A stretch of 37,701 nucleotides of DNA from Acidobacteriota bacterium. GTDB taxonomy: Bacteria > Acidobacteriota > Vicinamibacteria > Vicinamibacterales > UBA2999. Numbering within the stretch: position 1 is the first letter of the stretch; each line of letters begins with the position of its first letter. Positions 31,618-37,701 of the stretch are shown here, in pieces. The notes beneath the pieces were generated by a model. That model was not told where the DNA came from. It was given only the letters and a program-made list of their open reading frames with translations, and made no database searches. The stretch is taken from contig JAUSDY010000167.1 of the NCBI GenBank assembly GCA_030650395.1, forward strand, positions 1-37,701, written 5' to 3'. A program made the translations under genes and the position numbers.

Positions 31618-32789
31618 GCTCCACTCCAAAGCTTGATGGAATCCGCAAACGTGCCGGCCTGCTCGCGAATCACCTGGAACTGCCCGTTGTTCTCCGCGTA
31701 CTTGAACGCGGTCCAGGGGATCGCCGTCCGCTCCACGGCGCGGACGGCCATCGGCTGGTCGAGCAGGGCGGGATCGCAGAAGCTGGCCGCGCAGAAGAGC
31801 ACGCCCTCGGCGCCGCTTTCTGCCGCGCGCTGATTGAGGTCGGCGCCCTTCACCTCGTCCGCGATATAGCGGGTGGGGCTCGCCACCGCGTCGGTCAGCA
31901 GCGCATCCACGATCGACTGCAGCGGGTCGCCGTCCACCGGAATATCCGAACGGATGAACCGGTGCACCTGCACGAAGTCGTCGTCGACGATGTAGCAGCC
32001 GGCGCGCTCGAGCGTCTTGATCAGCGCCAGCGGCGGCTGCTCGCAGAACGAGCCGGTCACGAGCACGCGCGCCTGATCCTGCGGCCGCCTCGAGCGGTCG
32101 GCCGAAGCCAGCGCGAGGTACTCCGCGAACATCGTCGTCGATTCCTCGACGGGGACCAGCAGCGCGGCGCGCAGCACGACGTAGAGCTCGTGGGTGGGCA
32201 CCTTCCACGGCTCGCGGCGGCGCAAGGCGTAGAGCTCGCGCACCAGCCGGCGGTTCTCGTTGTAGAGCGCGATCGACTGGCGGAGGGCGGCGGCGGTGAG
32301 CGCGCGCGCGCCGCGGGCCTCGAGTGCCTGCGAGAGCGACTCGAGATCGCGGCGGTAGAACGCACCCCCGATCGCCGGATCGAAGTTCTGCGGCACGTCG
32401 AGGTAATGCACCAGCACCTTCGGGAACAGCATCTGCCACATGCCGGAGAGGTTGCGGATGACGTCGCAGATGGCCGGGAAGATCAGGCCGTCGAGCGCGT
32501 CGTAACTGCCGTTGAGGCCGAGCTCGACGGTGCTGCGGGGCAGGTGGCAGATGTAGGACTGGTAGTAGGCGTCGCCCTTGATGATCTCGAGATCCGGACG
32601 CCCGCCCATCAGGCCCACCGGCAGCACGCCCTGCGCGTGCAGCAGCTCGCGCGGCACGTAGATCGGAAGAAAGCCCACGGCGAGGCCGCCCGTGCGCGCC
32701 TTCCACTCGCGAACGGCGGCGAGTGCCTGGTCGCGGAACAGCGCGCCGGCGCGATCGACGAGGGCGGTCAGGCGGGGGTCCTCGCTCAT
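31614..32789 (-). CDS. bcrC: Benzoyl-CoA reductase subunit C
   Basis: 391 residues from ATG 32789 with GGAGG and a 5-base spacer; known BcrC/BadD proteins are about 380-390. Same superfamily as BcrB. Marker segments are GFLPIYVPRELLHAQGVLPVG, SYICHLPRSTVELGL, VTGSFCEQPPLALIKTLERAG and FCAASFCDPALLDQP, with cysteines for the cluster and substrate site. Starts with an ATGA overlap on the dch stop and ends with one on bcrB. In-frame sequence upstream of 32789 belongs to the dch region and is not part of the protein. Confidence 0.93.
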   Translation of the reverse strand: MSEDPRLTALVDRAGALFRDQALAAVREWKARTGGLAVGFLPIYVPRELLHAQGVLPVGLMGGRPDLEIIKGDAYYQSYICHLPRSTVELGLNGSYDALDGLIFPAICDVIRNLSGMWQMLFPKVLVHYLDVPQNFDPAIGGAFYRRDLESLSQALEARGARALTAAALRQSIALYNENRRLVRELYALRRREPWKVPTHELYVVLRAALLVPVEESTTMFAEYLALASADRSRRPQDQARVLVTGSFCEQPPLALIKTLERAGCYIVDDDFVQVHRFIRSDIPVDGDPLQSIVDALLTDAVASPTRYIADEVKGADLNQRAAESGAEGVLFCAASFCDPALLDQPMAVRAVERTAIPWTAFKYAENNGQFQVIREQAGTFADSIKLWSGA

Positions 32790-33559
32790 GCGTCCCTCCA
32801 CACCGCGGGCCGCCGCTCGATAAACGCGCTCAGGCCTTCGATGGCGTCGGCGGTCGACATCAGGCCGTCGAGGTACAGCCGTTCGATGGCGGGCAGCTCC
32901 GCGGCCATGCGCGCGCGCAAGCCGGTTCGCGACGCCCGCACCACGTAGCGCAGGCTTGACGCCGACTTCGGCACCAGGTAGGTGCGCGCCCACGCGATCG
33001 CCGCCTCGGCGGGGTCGCCGTCCACGACCTCGTCGACCAGCCGCATGGCCAGGGCTTCATCGGCGGTGGCGGAGTGGCCTGAGAGGCAGAGGTCATCGGC
33101 GGCGCCGCGGCCGACGCGGTCGGCCAGCACAAGCGACGCGATCGGCGCGAACACGCCGAGGACGATCTCCGGCTGTCCCAGCCGCGCGTCACGGGCGGCG
33201 AACACGCGGTGACAGAGCGAGACGAGCTCCAGCCCGCCGCCGAGGCACTGGCCCCGGACGGCCGCCAGCACAGGCACGGCGCTGTCGAGCATCGCCATCA
33301 ACGCGCCATGGAAGCGCGCCAGCATCTCCGTGACCTGCGGCGGCAGGTGTTCCGCCACGCTGGCGCCGAACGAGAAGTGGGGGCCGTGTCCCTCGAGACA
33401 GATGGCCTTGAGGTGCGGGGCGGCGGCCGCGTTCCGGAACAGGTCGGCGAGTGCATCCATCACCGCCGCGTCGAGCACGTTGCCTTTCGATCCGCCGATG
33501 GTCGCGCGCCAGATGGCGCCGTCGTCGAGGGGCGAAACGGTAAGGGGAGCACTTACCAT
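32786..33559 (-). CDS. dch: Cyclohexa-1,5-diene-1-carbonyl-CoA hydratase
   Basis: 257-residue crotonase-fold enzyme that adds water to the dienoyl-CoA made by benzoyl-CoA reductase, giving 6-hydroxycyclohex-1-ene-1-carbonyl-CoA. Oxyanion-hole segments: EGHGPHFSFGASVAEHLP and VRGQCLGGGLELVSLCHRVFAA. Length matches Dch from Thauera (about 258). I prefer ATG 33559, with GGAG and a 6-base spacer, over ATG 33565, which overlaps the preceding stop as ATGA but leaves no spacer. The assignment to Dch instead of a generic enoyl-CoA hydratase rests on length and its place between oah and bcrC. Confidence 0.85.
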   Translation of the reverse strand: MVSAPLTVSPLDDGAIWRATIGGSKGNVLDAAVMDALADLFRNAAAAPHLKAICLEGHGPHFSFGASVAEHLPPQVTEMLARFHGALMAMLDSAVPVLAAVRGQCLGGGLELVSLCHRVFAARDARLGQPEIVLGVFAPIASLVLADRVGRGAADDLCLSGHSATADEALAMRLVDEVVDGDPAEAAIAWARTYLVPKSASSLRYVVRASRTGLRARMAAELPAIERLYLDGLMSTADAIEGLSAFIERRPAVWRDA

Positions 33560-33561
33560 CG

Positions 33562-34041
33562 TCATCTCCGTCCCGGTGCCGGCTCAAGGGCCAGCTCCAG
33601 TTGTGTGAAACTGCCGCCGACGAACCCGTTCGATCGGAAGAACGCGAGCATCGAAACATCGTTGCGCGCCACCATCGTCCGCACCGTGGACACGCCCGCG
33701 CGACCGAATCGCCGCCCGGCGTCGGCCACGAGCGCCGAGCCAATGCCGTGGTGGGCCTGGTCCGGATCGACGCCCACCGCGAAGATCCACCCGCACGGTG
33801 CGGAGCCGAACTCGAAGGCGCGAACCTCGCCCAGCAGGTACCCGGACAGACTCGCGCCGTCGCGCGCGGCGAGGCCGACGCGCGAGGACGAGCGGCCCGG
33901 AGCCACGAACTCGTGGAAAAGCCTCTTCCAGTTAGCAGGCTTGCGGCGGCCGGTCAGCCGGGCATCGAGCCGTATGACGGCGGCGAGGTCGGCAGGGCGG
34001 AGGGGACCGATCGAGGGTGTGATCTGCGTCATCGGTGTCAT
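33562..34041 (-). CDS. GNAT-family N-acetyltransferase embedded in the bcr operon
   Basis: 159 residues from ATG 34041, which overlaps the oah stop as ATGA; its own stop overlaps the upper candidate start of dch in the same way. GNAT marks: IGPLRPADLAAVIRLDAR at the start, IFAVGVDPDQAHHGIGSALVADAGRRF with the acetyl-CoA loop Q-A-H-H-G-I-G, and ARNDVSMLAFFRSNGFVGG near the end. Similar in plan to the GNAT coupled to rrf2 (17010-17498). In R. palustris, lysine acetylation controls CoA ligases of the benzoate pathway, so an acetyltransferase acting on an enzyme of this route is a reasonable idea, but the substrate is not known. Confidence 0.82.
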   Translation of the reverse strand: MTPMTQITPSIGPLRPADLAAVIRLDARLTGRRKPANWKRLFHEFVAPGRSSSRVGLAARDGASLSGYLLGEVRAFEFGSAPCGWIFAVGVDPDQAHHGIGSALVADAGRRFGRAGVSTVRTMVARNDVSMLAFFRSNGFVGGSFTQLELALEPAPGRR

Positions 34042-35132
34042 CCGCGGTCGTGCGCCTTCGTGAGGATCTCGTCGACGAGCGGTTCCGACCACGCGGCGCC
34101 CTCGGCGAGGCGTTGCCGCAGCAACAGCATGTCGGCCTCCCGGCACGCCTTGCTCCCCTCGTTGAAGGCGCGGAAGCCCGCGCGCGCTTCGGTCATCATG
34201 TTGAGGCTGAGCCATGCGCGGTTGCCCTCCTTGTTGCGGTCCCAGTGTTCGAGCTTGTGCTTGCGCACGCTCTCGATGGTCTTCGACAGGCAGCCGGGGA
34301 ACGTGTTGGCCAGCTTGAACGCGAGCGCGCTCACCGCGGCGTCGAGGCCCGACAGGTCGACCTCGCCACGATCGACCAGCGCCTTCGCCTCGTCGCGCGC
34401 CGCGCCCGCCTTCAGCTCGCCATACACGATGCGTCCCTCGTCGAGCCACCGGTCCGTCACCACGAACGGACTGGCAATGAAGCGGCCGTCGACCTTGAGG
34501 GCCGGCACTACGGCAGTGACGAGGCCGAGCCGGTGCGCCTTGTACGCGCTCCACTGCTCGCAGAGCGTGCAGCTTTCCATGGCCGCCTCGATGCCGACGA
34601 AGAGCGGCAAGAAGTCCGTGCTGCCGCCGTCGGGCGCGGACCCGTGGCGCGGCCCCGCCTGGCCGAACACCGCCATGTCCTGCGCCACCGAGAAGTCGCA
34701 GGCCATGCCGATCTCCTGCCCGCCCGCGATGCGCATGCCGTTGACGCGGCAGATGACCGGCTTGTCACACATCAGGATGGCGCTCACCATGTCGTTGAAG
34801 AGCCGCAGGTACTGCCGATACTCCTCGGGCTGGCCCGCGTAGTACTCGGCGTACTCGGCCGTGTTGCCGCCCGTGCAGAACGCGCGCGTGCCGCTTCCGG
34901 TGAACACGACGGCCACCGCGGCGCGATCGTTCGAAGCGCGCCGCATCCCGAGAATGACCCCCTTCACCATCTCGGTGGTGTAGGAATTCAGCTGGCCGGG
35001 ATTGTCGAGCGTGATGCGGACCACATGCAGGCCGCGCACGTGGGCCCCGGCCGAATCTCGCAACGGGGTCTCTTCGTACTGGATGCCCGGCGCAGCCTGC
35101 CGGGCCGTGAGGTCGTGGTCCTTCAAAGTCAT
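34038..35132 (-). CDS. oah: 6-oxocyclohex-1-ene-1-carbonyl-CoA hydrolase (Oah/BamA)
   Basis: Ring-opening hydrolase of the crotonase superfamily, converting 6-oxocyclohex-1-ene-1-carbonyl-CoA to 3-hydroxypimelyl-CoA. It has 364 residues from ATG 35132; known Oah/BamA are about 370-380. The segments FCTGGNTAEYAEYYAGQPEE, CRVNGMRIAGGQEIGMACDF and GPRHGSAPDGGSTDFLP are signature sequences of this enzyme, which is used as a functional marker for anaerobic aromatic degraders. The ATG overlaps the had stop (ATGA). Upstream in-frame sequence to 35306 lies within had and is not part of the protein. Confidence 0.94.
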   Translation of the reverse strand: MTLKDHDLTARQAAPGIQYEETPLRDSAGAHVRGLHVVRITLDNPGQLNSYTTEMVKGVILGMRRASNDRAAVAVVFTGSGTRAFCTGGNTAEYAEYYAGQPEEYRQYLRLFNDMVSAILMCDKPVICRVNGMRIAGGQEIGMACDFSVAQDMAVFGQAGPRHGSAPDGGSTDFLPLFVGIEAAMESCTLCEQWSAYKAHRLGLVTAVVPALKVDGRFIASPFVVTDRWLDEGRIVYGELKAGAARDEAKALVDRGEVDLSGLDAAVSALAFKLANTFPGCLSKTIESVRKHKLEHWDRNKEGNRAWLSLNMMTEARAGFRAFNEGSKACREADMLLLRQRLAEGAAWSEPLVDEILTKAHDRG

Positions 35133-36208
35133 GATTCGCTCTCGGGGATGAGGACGATGCGCCGCAACACACCACCGGCGTGCAACTCGGCGAAGACGTC
35201 GTTGATGGTGCCGAGCGCACGGCGCTCGATGAACGGCGCGAGCGCGATGCCGCCTTGCAGCACGAGATCGACAATGGCTGGATAGTGCTCGGGGAGGCAG
35301 CCCCAATTGCCTTGCGCCGTGGCGTCGAACGCCATCAGGTTGGAGAGCCGCAGCTCGACGGCCTTCGGCGTGTAGCCCACCACCGAGAGGTAGCCGCCGT
35401 GGCCGAGCAGGGCAAAGGCGGTGGCCTGGCCGCCGGGGCTGCCGGAGGTTTCGAAGATCTTCGTGCGCCAGGTCGGCACGCCGCGCGATTCGGCGAAGGC
35501 CCGCACCTGCTTGCGCAGTTGTTTCGAATCCACAGTGGAGGGATCGATCGTGAGCGACGCGCCGTGTGGCGACACCTGCGCGAGCCGCTGCGCGCTGACG
35601 TCGATCGCGACCACGGCCGCGCCCATCGCCGCCGCCACCTGGATCCCGAAGCCGCCGACGCCGCCGGCCCCGACGAAGATCGCCACGTCGCCGTTCGCAA
35701 GGCCGCTTCTGACGATGGCCTGGTAAGGCGTCGAGATGGCGTCGGCCACCACGGACAAATCCATCAACTCGATGCCGCCGGGATTGACCCCGGCGTTACG
35801 CAGGTCCGGCACCGGGCAGAGGCCCCGGGCGGGCAGCCGGAGATGCGTGGCGAAACCGCCGTGCACGTCGCTGCCGGGGAAAATCTGCTTGGGACAAATC
35901 TGGCCGCGGCCCGCCCGGCAGGCTGCACACTCGCCGCAGGGCAGCACGGCGGGGACGACCACGTCGCGGCCCACCCACGATTCCGCGCCGGCGCCGGCTT
36001 CGACGACGGTGCCGCTGATCTCGTGGCCGAGCGTGAGCGGCCAGGGGTGGCGGGTGGGGACCCCGTCGTAGAAAAACCCCAGATCCGTGTGGCAGACGCC
36101 GCAGCCGGAAACCCGGATGATGACCTCGCCGGCGCCGGCGGCTTCCTCGCGCGCCTCGTACCGCATCGGGCTGGCGGGCTGGCGAACGACCCACGACGAG
36201 ACCTGCAT
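35129..36208 (-). CDS. had: 6-hydroxycyclohex-1-ene-1-carbonyl-CoA dehydrogenase
   Basis: Zinc-containing medium-chain alcohol dehydrogenase, 359 residues, that oxidises the hydroxyacyl-CoA from Dch to the 6-oxo compound with NAD+. Catalytic zinc site CGVCHTD (36-42) and GHE (61-63). Structural zinc cysteines are Cys91, Cys94, Cys97 and Cys105. NAD-binding loop GAGGVGGFG (180-188). Length fits Had from Thauera (about 368). First gene of the operon, ATG 36208 with GGGAGG about 8 bases before. The leader and an AT-rich inverted repeat (36248-36271) lie upstream. General family membership is certain; the specific name follows from the operon. Confidence 0.9.
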   Translation of the reverse strand: MQVSSWVVRQPASPMRYEAREEAAGAGEVIIRVSGCGVCHTDLGFFYDGVPTRHPWPLTLGHEISGTVVEAGAGAESWVGRDVVVPAVLPCGECAACRAGRGQICPKQIFPGSDVHGGFATHLRLPARGLCPVPDLRNAGVNPGGIELMDLSVVADAISTPYQAIVRSGLANGDVAIFVGAGGVGGFGIQVAAAMGAAVVAIDVSAQRLAQVSPHGASLTIDPSTVDSKQLRKQVRAFAESRGVPTWRTKIFETSGSPGGQATAFALLGHGGYLSVVGYTPKAVELRLSNLMAFDATAQGNWGCLPEHYPAIVDLVLQGGIALAPFIERRALGTINDVFAELHAGGVLRRIVLIPESES

Positions 36209-36247
36209 GACGGCCGCCTCCCGGGTCCGCGCGACTGCGGCGGGCCT

Positions 36248-36271
36248 AAATAGGTATTACAGTTCCTATTT
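36248..36271. promoter_or_regulatory. AT-rich inverted repeat in the promoter of the benzoyl-CoA operon
   Basis: AAATAGG (36248-36254), 10-bp spacer, CCTATTT (36265-36271): perfect 7-bp arms, about 40 bp before the had start codon. A nested pair TAGGTA (36251-36256) and TACCTG (36271-36276) overlaps it. The surrounding DNA is strongly GC-rich, so this AT-rich block stands out. On the minus strand a TAATAC (-10-like) lies within it, so a bound protein would probably block transcription. No Fnr-type box is present. The binding protein is unknown; the cysteine-free Rrf2 protein is my candidate. Confidence 0.5.
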
Positions 36272-36286
36272 ACCTGTATACCCCCG

Positions 36287-36556
36287 TCACCGGCCGGGAG
36301 TCAAGTCCGGAAACTTGCCTCCATTCCGCGCGCTTATCCGTGTGAGATCTGCCGGGACCTTCGAGAGCGCGGCTGCGGCCGGGCCGTTGCCTTTGCCTTC
36401 CTTGCCATGACAAACGGCGCAGTAGGTGTTGAACATCAACGGTGCGTCCGAGACGGGGACCTGTTTGATTGGCCCCTTCTCGATCTTTGGCTGCGCGACG
36501 GCGGCGCCAGCGGAAAACGCGAGAACGACGGCGGCGACGAGGACATGTCTGATCAT
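36287..36556 (-). CDS. Secreted monohaem cytochrome c, C-terminally truncated
   Basis: 89 residues from ATG 36556, preceded by a strong GGGAGGGG site. A signal peptide (VLVAAVVLAFSAGAAVAQ) is followed by one haem site CAVCHGKEGKGNGPAAAAL. The reading then follows the usual family course (VPADLTRISARNGGKFPD) but stops five residues later. Related cytochromes continue for 40-60 residues with the axial methionine. There is no methionine after CAVCH here, so the haem would lack its normal sixth ligand. The break (about 36305) lies immediately upstream of the bcr operon promoter. Probably the 5' part of a gene cut by the rearrangement that placed the bcr operon here. Confidence 0.7.
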   Translation of the reverse strand: MIRHVLVAAVVLAFSAGAAVAQPKIEKGPIKQVPVSDAPLMFNTYCAVCHGKEGKGNGPAAAALSKVPADLTRISARNGGKFPDLTPGR

Positions 36557-36649
36557 TTGGAGCCCCTCCCGGGATCTGTCAGCCGGAGCCGACGATTCTG
36601 GGATGCTGCAAATCAAGGGCCACGGTGCCAAGAGGCATGAAGCCTGCAT

Positions 36650-36691
36650 ATGACGGCGGTCATGTTCGCGTCAGCCGCGATTGCCTATGCT
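36650..36691 (+). promoter_or_regulatory. Fnr-type promoter of the fasciclin gene
   Basis: ATGAC-N4-GTCAT at 36650-36663 and a -10 candidate TATGCT at 36686-36691, centre-to-centre 32 bp as at the other class II-like sites. The predicted transcript start is near 36698, 16 bases before the ATG. No -10-like sequence appears at this spacing on the other strand towards the cytochrome gene. Confidence 0.7.
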
Positions 36692-36713
36692 GATCCACTG
36701 AAGGAGACGAGCC

Positions 36714-37208
36714 ATGAAGCAGCCATTGACACGCACGAGCGCCATCCTGGCAGGGGCGGCCCTGGTCGCGCTGTTGGTTTTCGCTCCCGCCCGCGCGCAA
36801 GGAACGAAGGACATCGTCGACGTGGCCGTGGCCGCGGGCTCGTTCAAGACGTTGGTGGCCGCCGTTCAGGCCGCCAACCTGGTGGAGGTGCTCAAGCGCC
36901 CCGGCCCCCTCACCGTGCTCGCCCCCACTGACGAAGCCTTTGCGAAGATCCCCAAGGCGGACCTCGATGCGCTGATGAAAGACAAGGCGAAGCTCGCCGC
37001 GGTGCTGCAATACCACGTGCTCGCCGGCAACGTCAGCGCCGCCGACCTGAAGATGATGAAGGACTTCGGCACGGTGCAGGGCAAGCGTATCCAGATCTCG
37101 AGCGCCGGCGCGACGTTGAAAATCAACAACGCCACCATCATCAAGCCCGACGTCCCCGCCAGCAACGGCGTGATTCACGTGATCGACACCGTGTTGATGC
37201 CCAAGTGA
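36714..37208 (+). CDS. Secreted fasciclin-domain (FAS1) protein
   Basis: 164 residues with GGAG 7 bases before ATG 36714. A signal peptide (to about residue 29, ARAQ) is followed by one FAS1 domain with the two family blocks, LTVLAPTDEAFAKIP (H1) and the C-terminal NGVIHVIDTVLMP (H2). Bacterial FAS1 proteins are small secreted adhesion or matrix proteins, some related to stress or light proteins; no enzyme activity is implied. The Fnr-type promoter suggests expression under low oxygen or nitrogen oxides, which is unusual for this family. Monocistronic, followed by a hairpin. Confidence 0.9.
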   Translation: MKQPLTRTSAILAGAALVALLVFAPARAQGTKDIVDVAVAAGSFKTLVAAVQAANLVEVLKRPGPLTVLAPTDEAFAKIPKADLDALMKDKAKLAAVLQYHVLAGNVSAADLKMMKDFGTVQGKRIQISSAGATLKINNATIIKPDVPASNGVIHVIDTVLMPK

Positions 37209-37223
37209 ATCCGGGAAGCCGGG

Positions 37224-37254
37224 CGCTGGCCGCAGCCAGCGGGGAGTATTCCCC
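37224..37254. terminator. Tandem hairpins between convergent genes
   Basis: CGCTGGC-CGCA-GCCAGCG (37224-37241, 7-bp stem, 4-base loop) is followed directly by GGGGA-GTAT-TCCCC (37241-37254). They stand between the end of the fasciclin gene and the end of the convergent crp/fnr gene, so could stop transcription from both sides. No T-run follows, so intrinsic termination is uncertain. Confidence 0.5.
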
Positions 37255-37329
37255 ACGAGCGCGGGAAAACACGGAGCGGCCTGCGCCGAATCCGACTGGC
37301 TGGCCGCGCGCGCTCAACCGCGGCGATGT

Positions 37330-37701
37330 TTAGGACGCCGCCGCGTCTTCGAGCGCCTCGCGGTTCAACACCACGAAGCCGTCCTTCTCGGTGTGCATGA
37401 CGTCTTCCTTCTGCCACCGGCTGATGATCCGAATCGCGGTCTCGATGGTCGTGCCCGTGAGATCCGCGAGCTCCTGCCGCGACAGCGGCATCGGCACGAA
37501 CATGCCGCCGCGCTCGGCGCGGCCGATCTGATCGCACAGCTTCAGGAACAGCCGCGCAAACCGGACGTCGACACGCGCGCCCGACATCTCCGCCAGCCGT
37601 CGCGTCAGCTCCGCCAGGCGGATCGTCAGGCCTGACAGCAGGCCGCGGACGAGTGCGGGATCGTCCTCGAGCAGGCGGAAGAACGCGCGTTGCTCGATGC
37701 G
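37330..37701 (-). CDS. Crp/Fnr-family regulator, second copy (5' end outside window)
   Basis: C-terminal 123 residues of a regulator whose start lies beyond the right edge. The visible part, from FFRLLEDDPALVRGLLSGL to the stop, follows the regulator at 13067-13756 nearly residue by residue. The recognition-helix region TGTTIETAIRI is identical and most changes are conservative (for example FVPMPLSRQELADLT for FVPMALSRQELANLT). The two copies lie in the same orientation 24.3 kb apart. Both should read the same DNA sites, so differences would have to lie in the sensing domain, which is not visible here. Confidence 0.88.
   Translation of the reverse strand, partial: RIEQRAFFRLLEDDPALVRGLLSGLTIRLAELTRRLAEMSGARVDVRFARLFLKLCDQIGRAERGGMFVPMPLSRQELADLTGTTIETAIRIISRWQKEDVMHTEKDGFVVLNREALEDAAAS

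Noticed and set aside
31618-32706. Possible N-terminal extension making BcrB a 794-residue fusion
   Set aside because: The upstream part is bcrC read out of frame and has no homology. ATG 31617 has a ribosome site and the product then has normal length.
34042-34554. Possible 171-residue N-terminal extension of the operon GNAT
   Set aside because: This is oah read out of frame. The GNAT homology begins right after ATG 34041, which overlaps the oah stop.
1-37701. tRNA genes, CRISPR arrays, insertion sequences or phage genes
   Set aside because: None recognised on reading: no transposase or integrase motif, no regular short repeats and no cloverleaf-like element, despite the broken genes that would suggest mobile activity.

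Overview
This is a GC-rich, gene-dense window with no tRNA, rRNA, CRISPR array, transposase or phage gene that I can see. It looks like a chromosomal piece of a facultatively anaerobic respiring bacterium. A TonB receptor with an N-terminal carboxypeptidase-regulatory-like domain, alternative complex III, several small secreted c-type cytochromes and the high GC content together suggest an Acidobacteriota member, but that placement is inference. The right half encodes anaerobic breakdown of aromatic compounds and the left half nitrate respiration.

Layout from left to right. (1) 1-10433, all on the minus strand: one apparent operon running dihaem cytochrome c, narG, narH, narJ, narI, then actA and actB of alternative complex III (actB runs off the left edge). 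(2) 10434-13939: the nar promoter region, a broken pterin-synthase (QueD-like) gene, a nitronate monooxygenase-like gene coupled to a DUF2249-hemerythrin gene, a Crp/Fnr regulator, and a remnant of a second hemerythrin gene. (3) 14015-16573, plus strand: feoA, feoB and a 49-residue membrane protein, under a promoter with both an Fnr-type box and a Fur-type box. (4) 16609-17498, minus strand: an Rrf2 regulator coupled to a GNAT acetyltransferase. (5) 17560-25976, minus strand: an operon for an exported redox system (TonB receptor, small secreted protein, Tat-exported flavoprotein, monohaem cytochrome c, secreted cyclase-family hydrolase, Tat-exported alpha-hydroxyacid dehydrogenase that is cut short and joined to a headless YceI gene), with a divergent NHL beta-propeller gene at 26198. 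(6) 27284-28162: an empty stretch, then a patchwork of gene fragments. (7) 28159-36208, minus strand: a tight operon had-oah-GNAT-dch-bcrC-bcrB-bcrA-bcrD. This is the class I ATP-dependent benzoyl-CoA reductase together with the enzymes that take its dienoyl-CoA product through to ring opening. (8) 36287-37701: a 3'-truncated cytochrome c, a fasciclin-domain protein, and part of a second Crp/Fnr regulator nearly identical to the first.

The regions are tied together by a palindrome, ATGAC-N4-GTCAT, present at five sites. Four of them (nar-act operon, hemerythrin-NMO operon, feoAB, fasciclin gene) have a candidate -10 hexamer whose centre lies exactly 32 bp from the box centre, the geometry of a class II Crp/Fnr promoter. 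The fifth lies between the TonB operon and the NHL gene. The two Crp/Fnr paralogues have identical recognition helices and are the obvious candidates to bind it. The bcr operon lacks this box. Its promoter carries an AT-rich inverted repeat instead, which I suggest may be the operator of the Rrf2 protein. The bcr operon is flanked on both sides by broken genes, which suggests it was inserted or rearranged.
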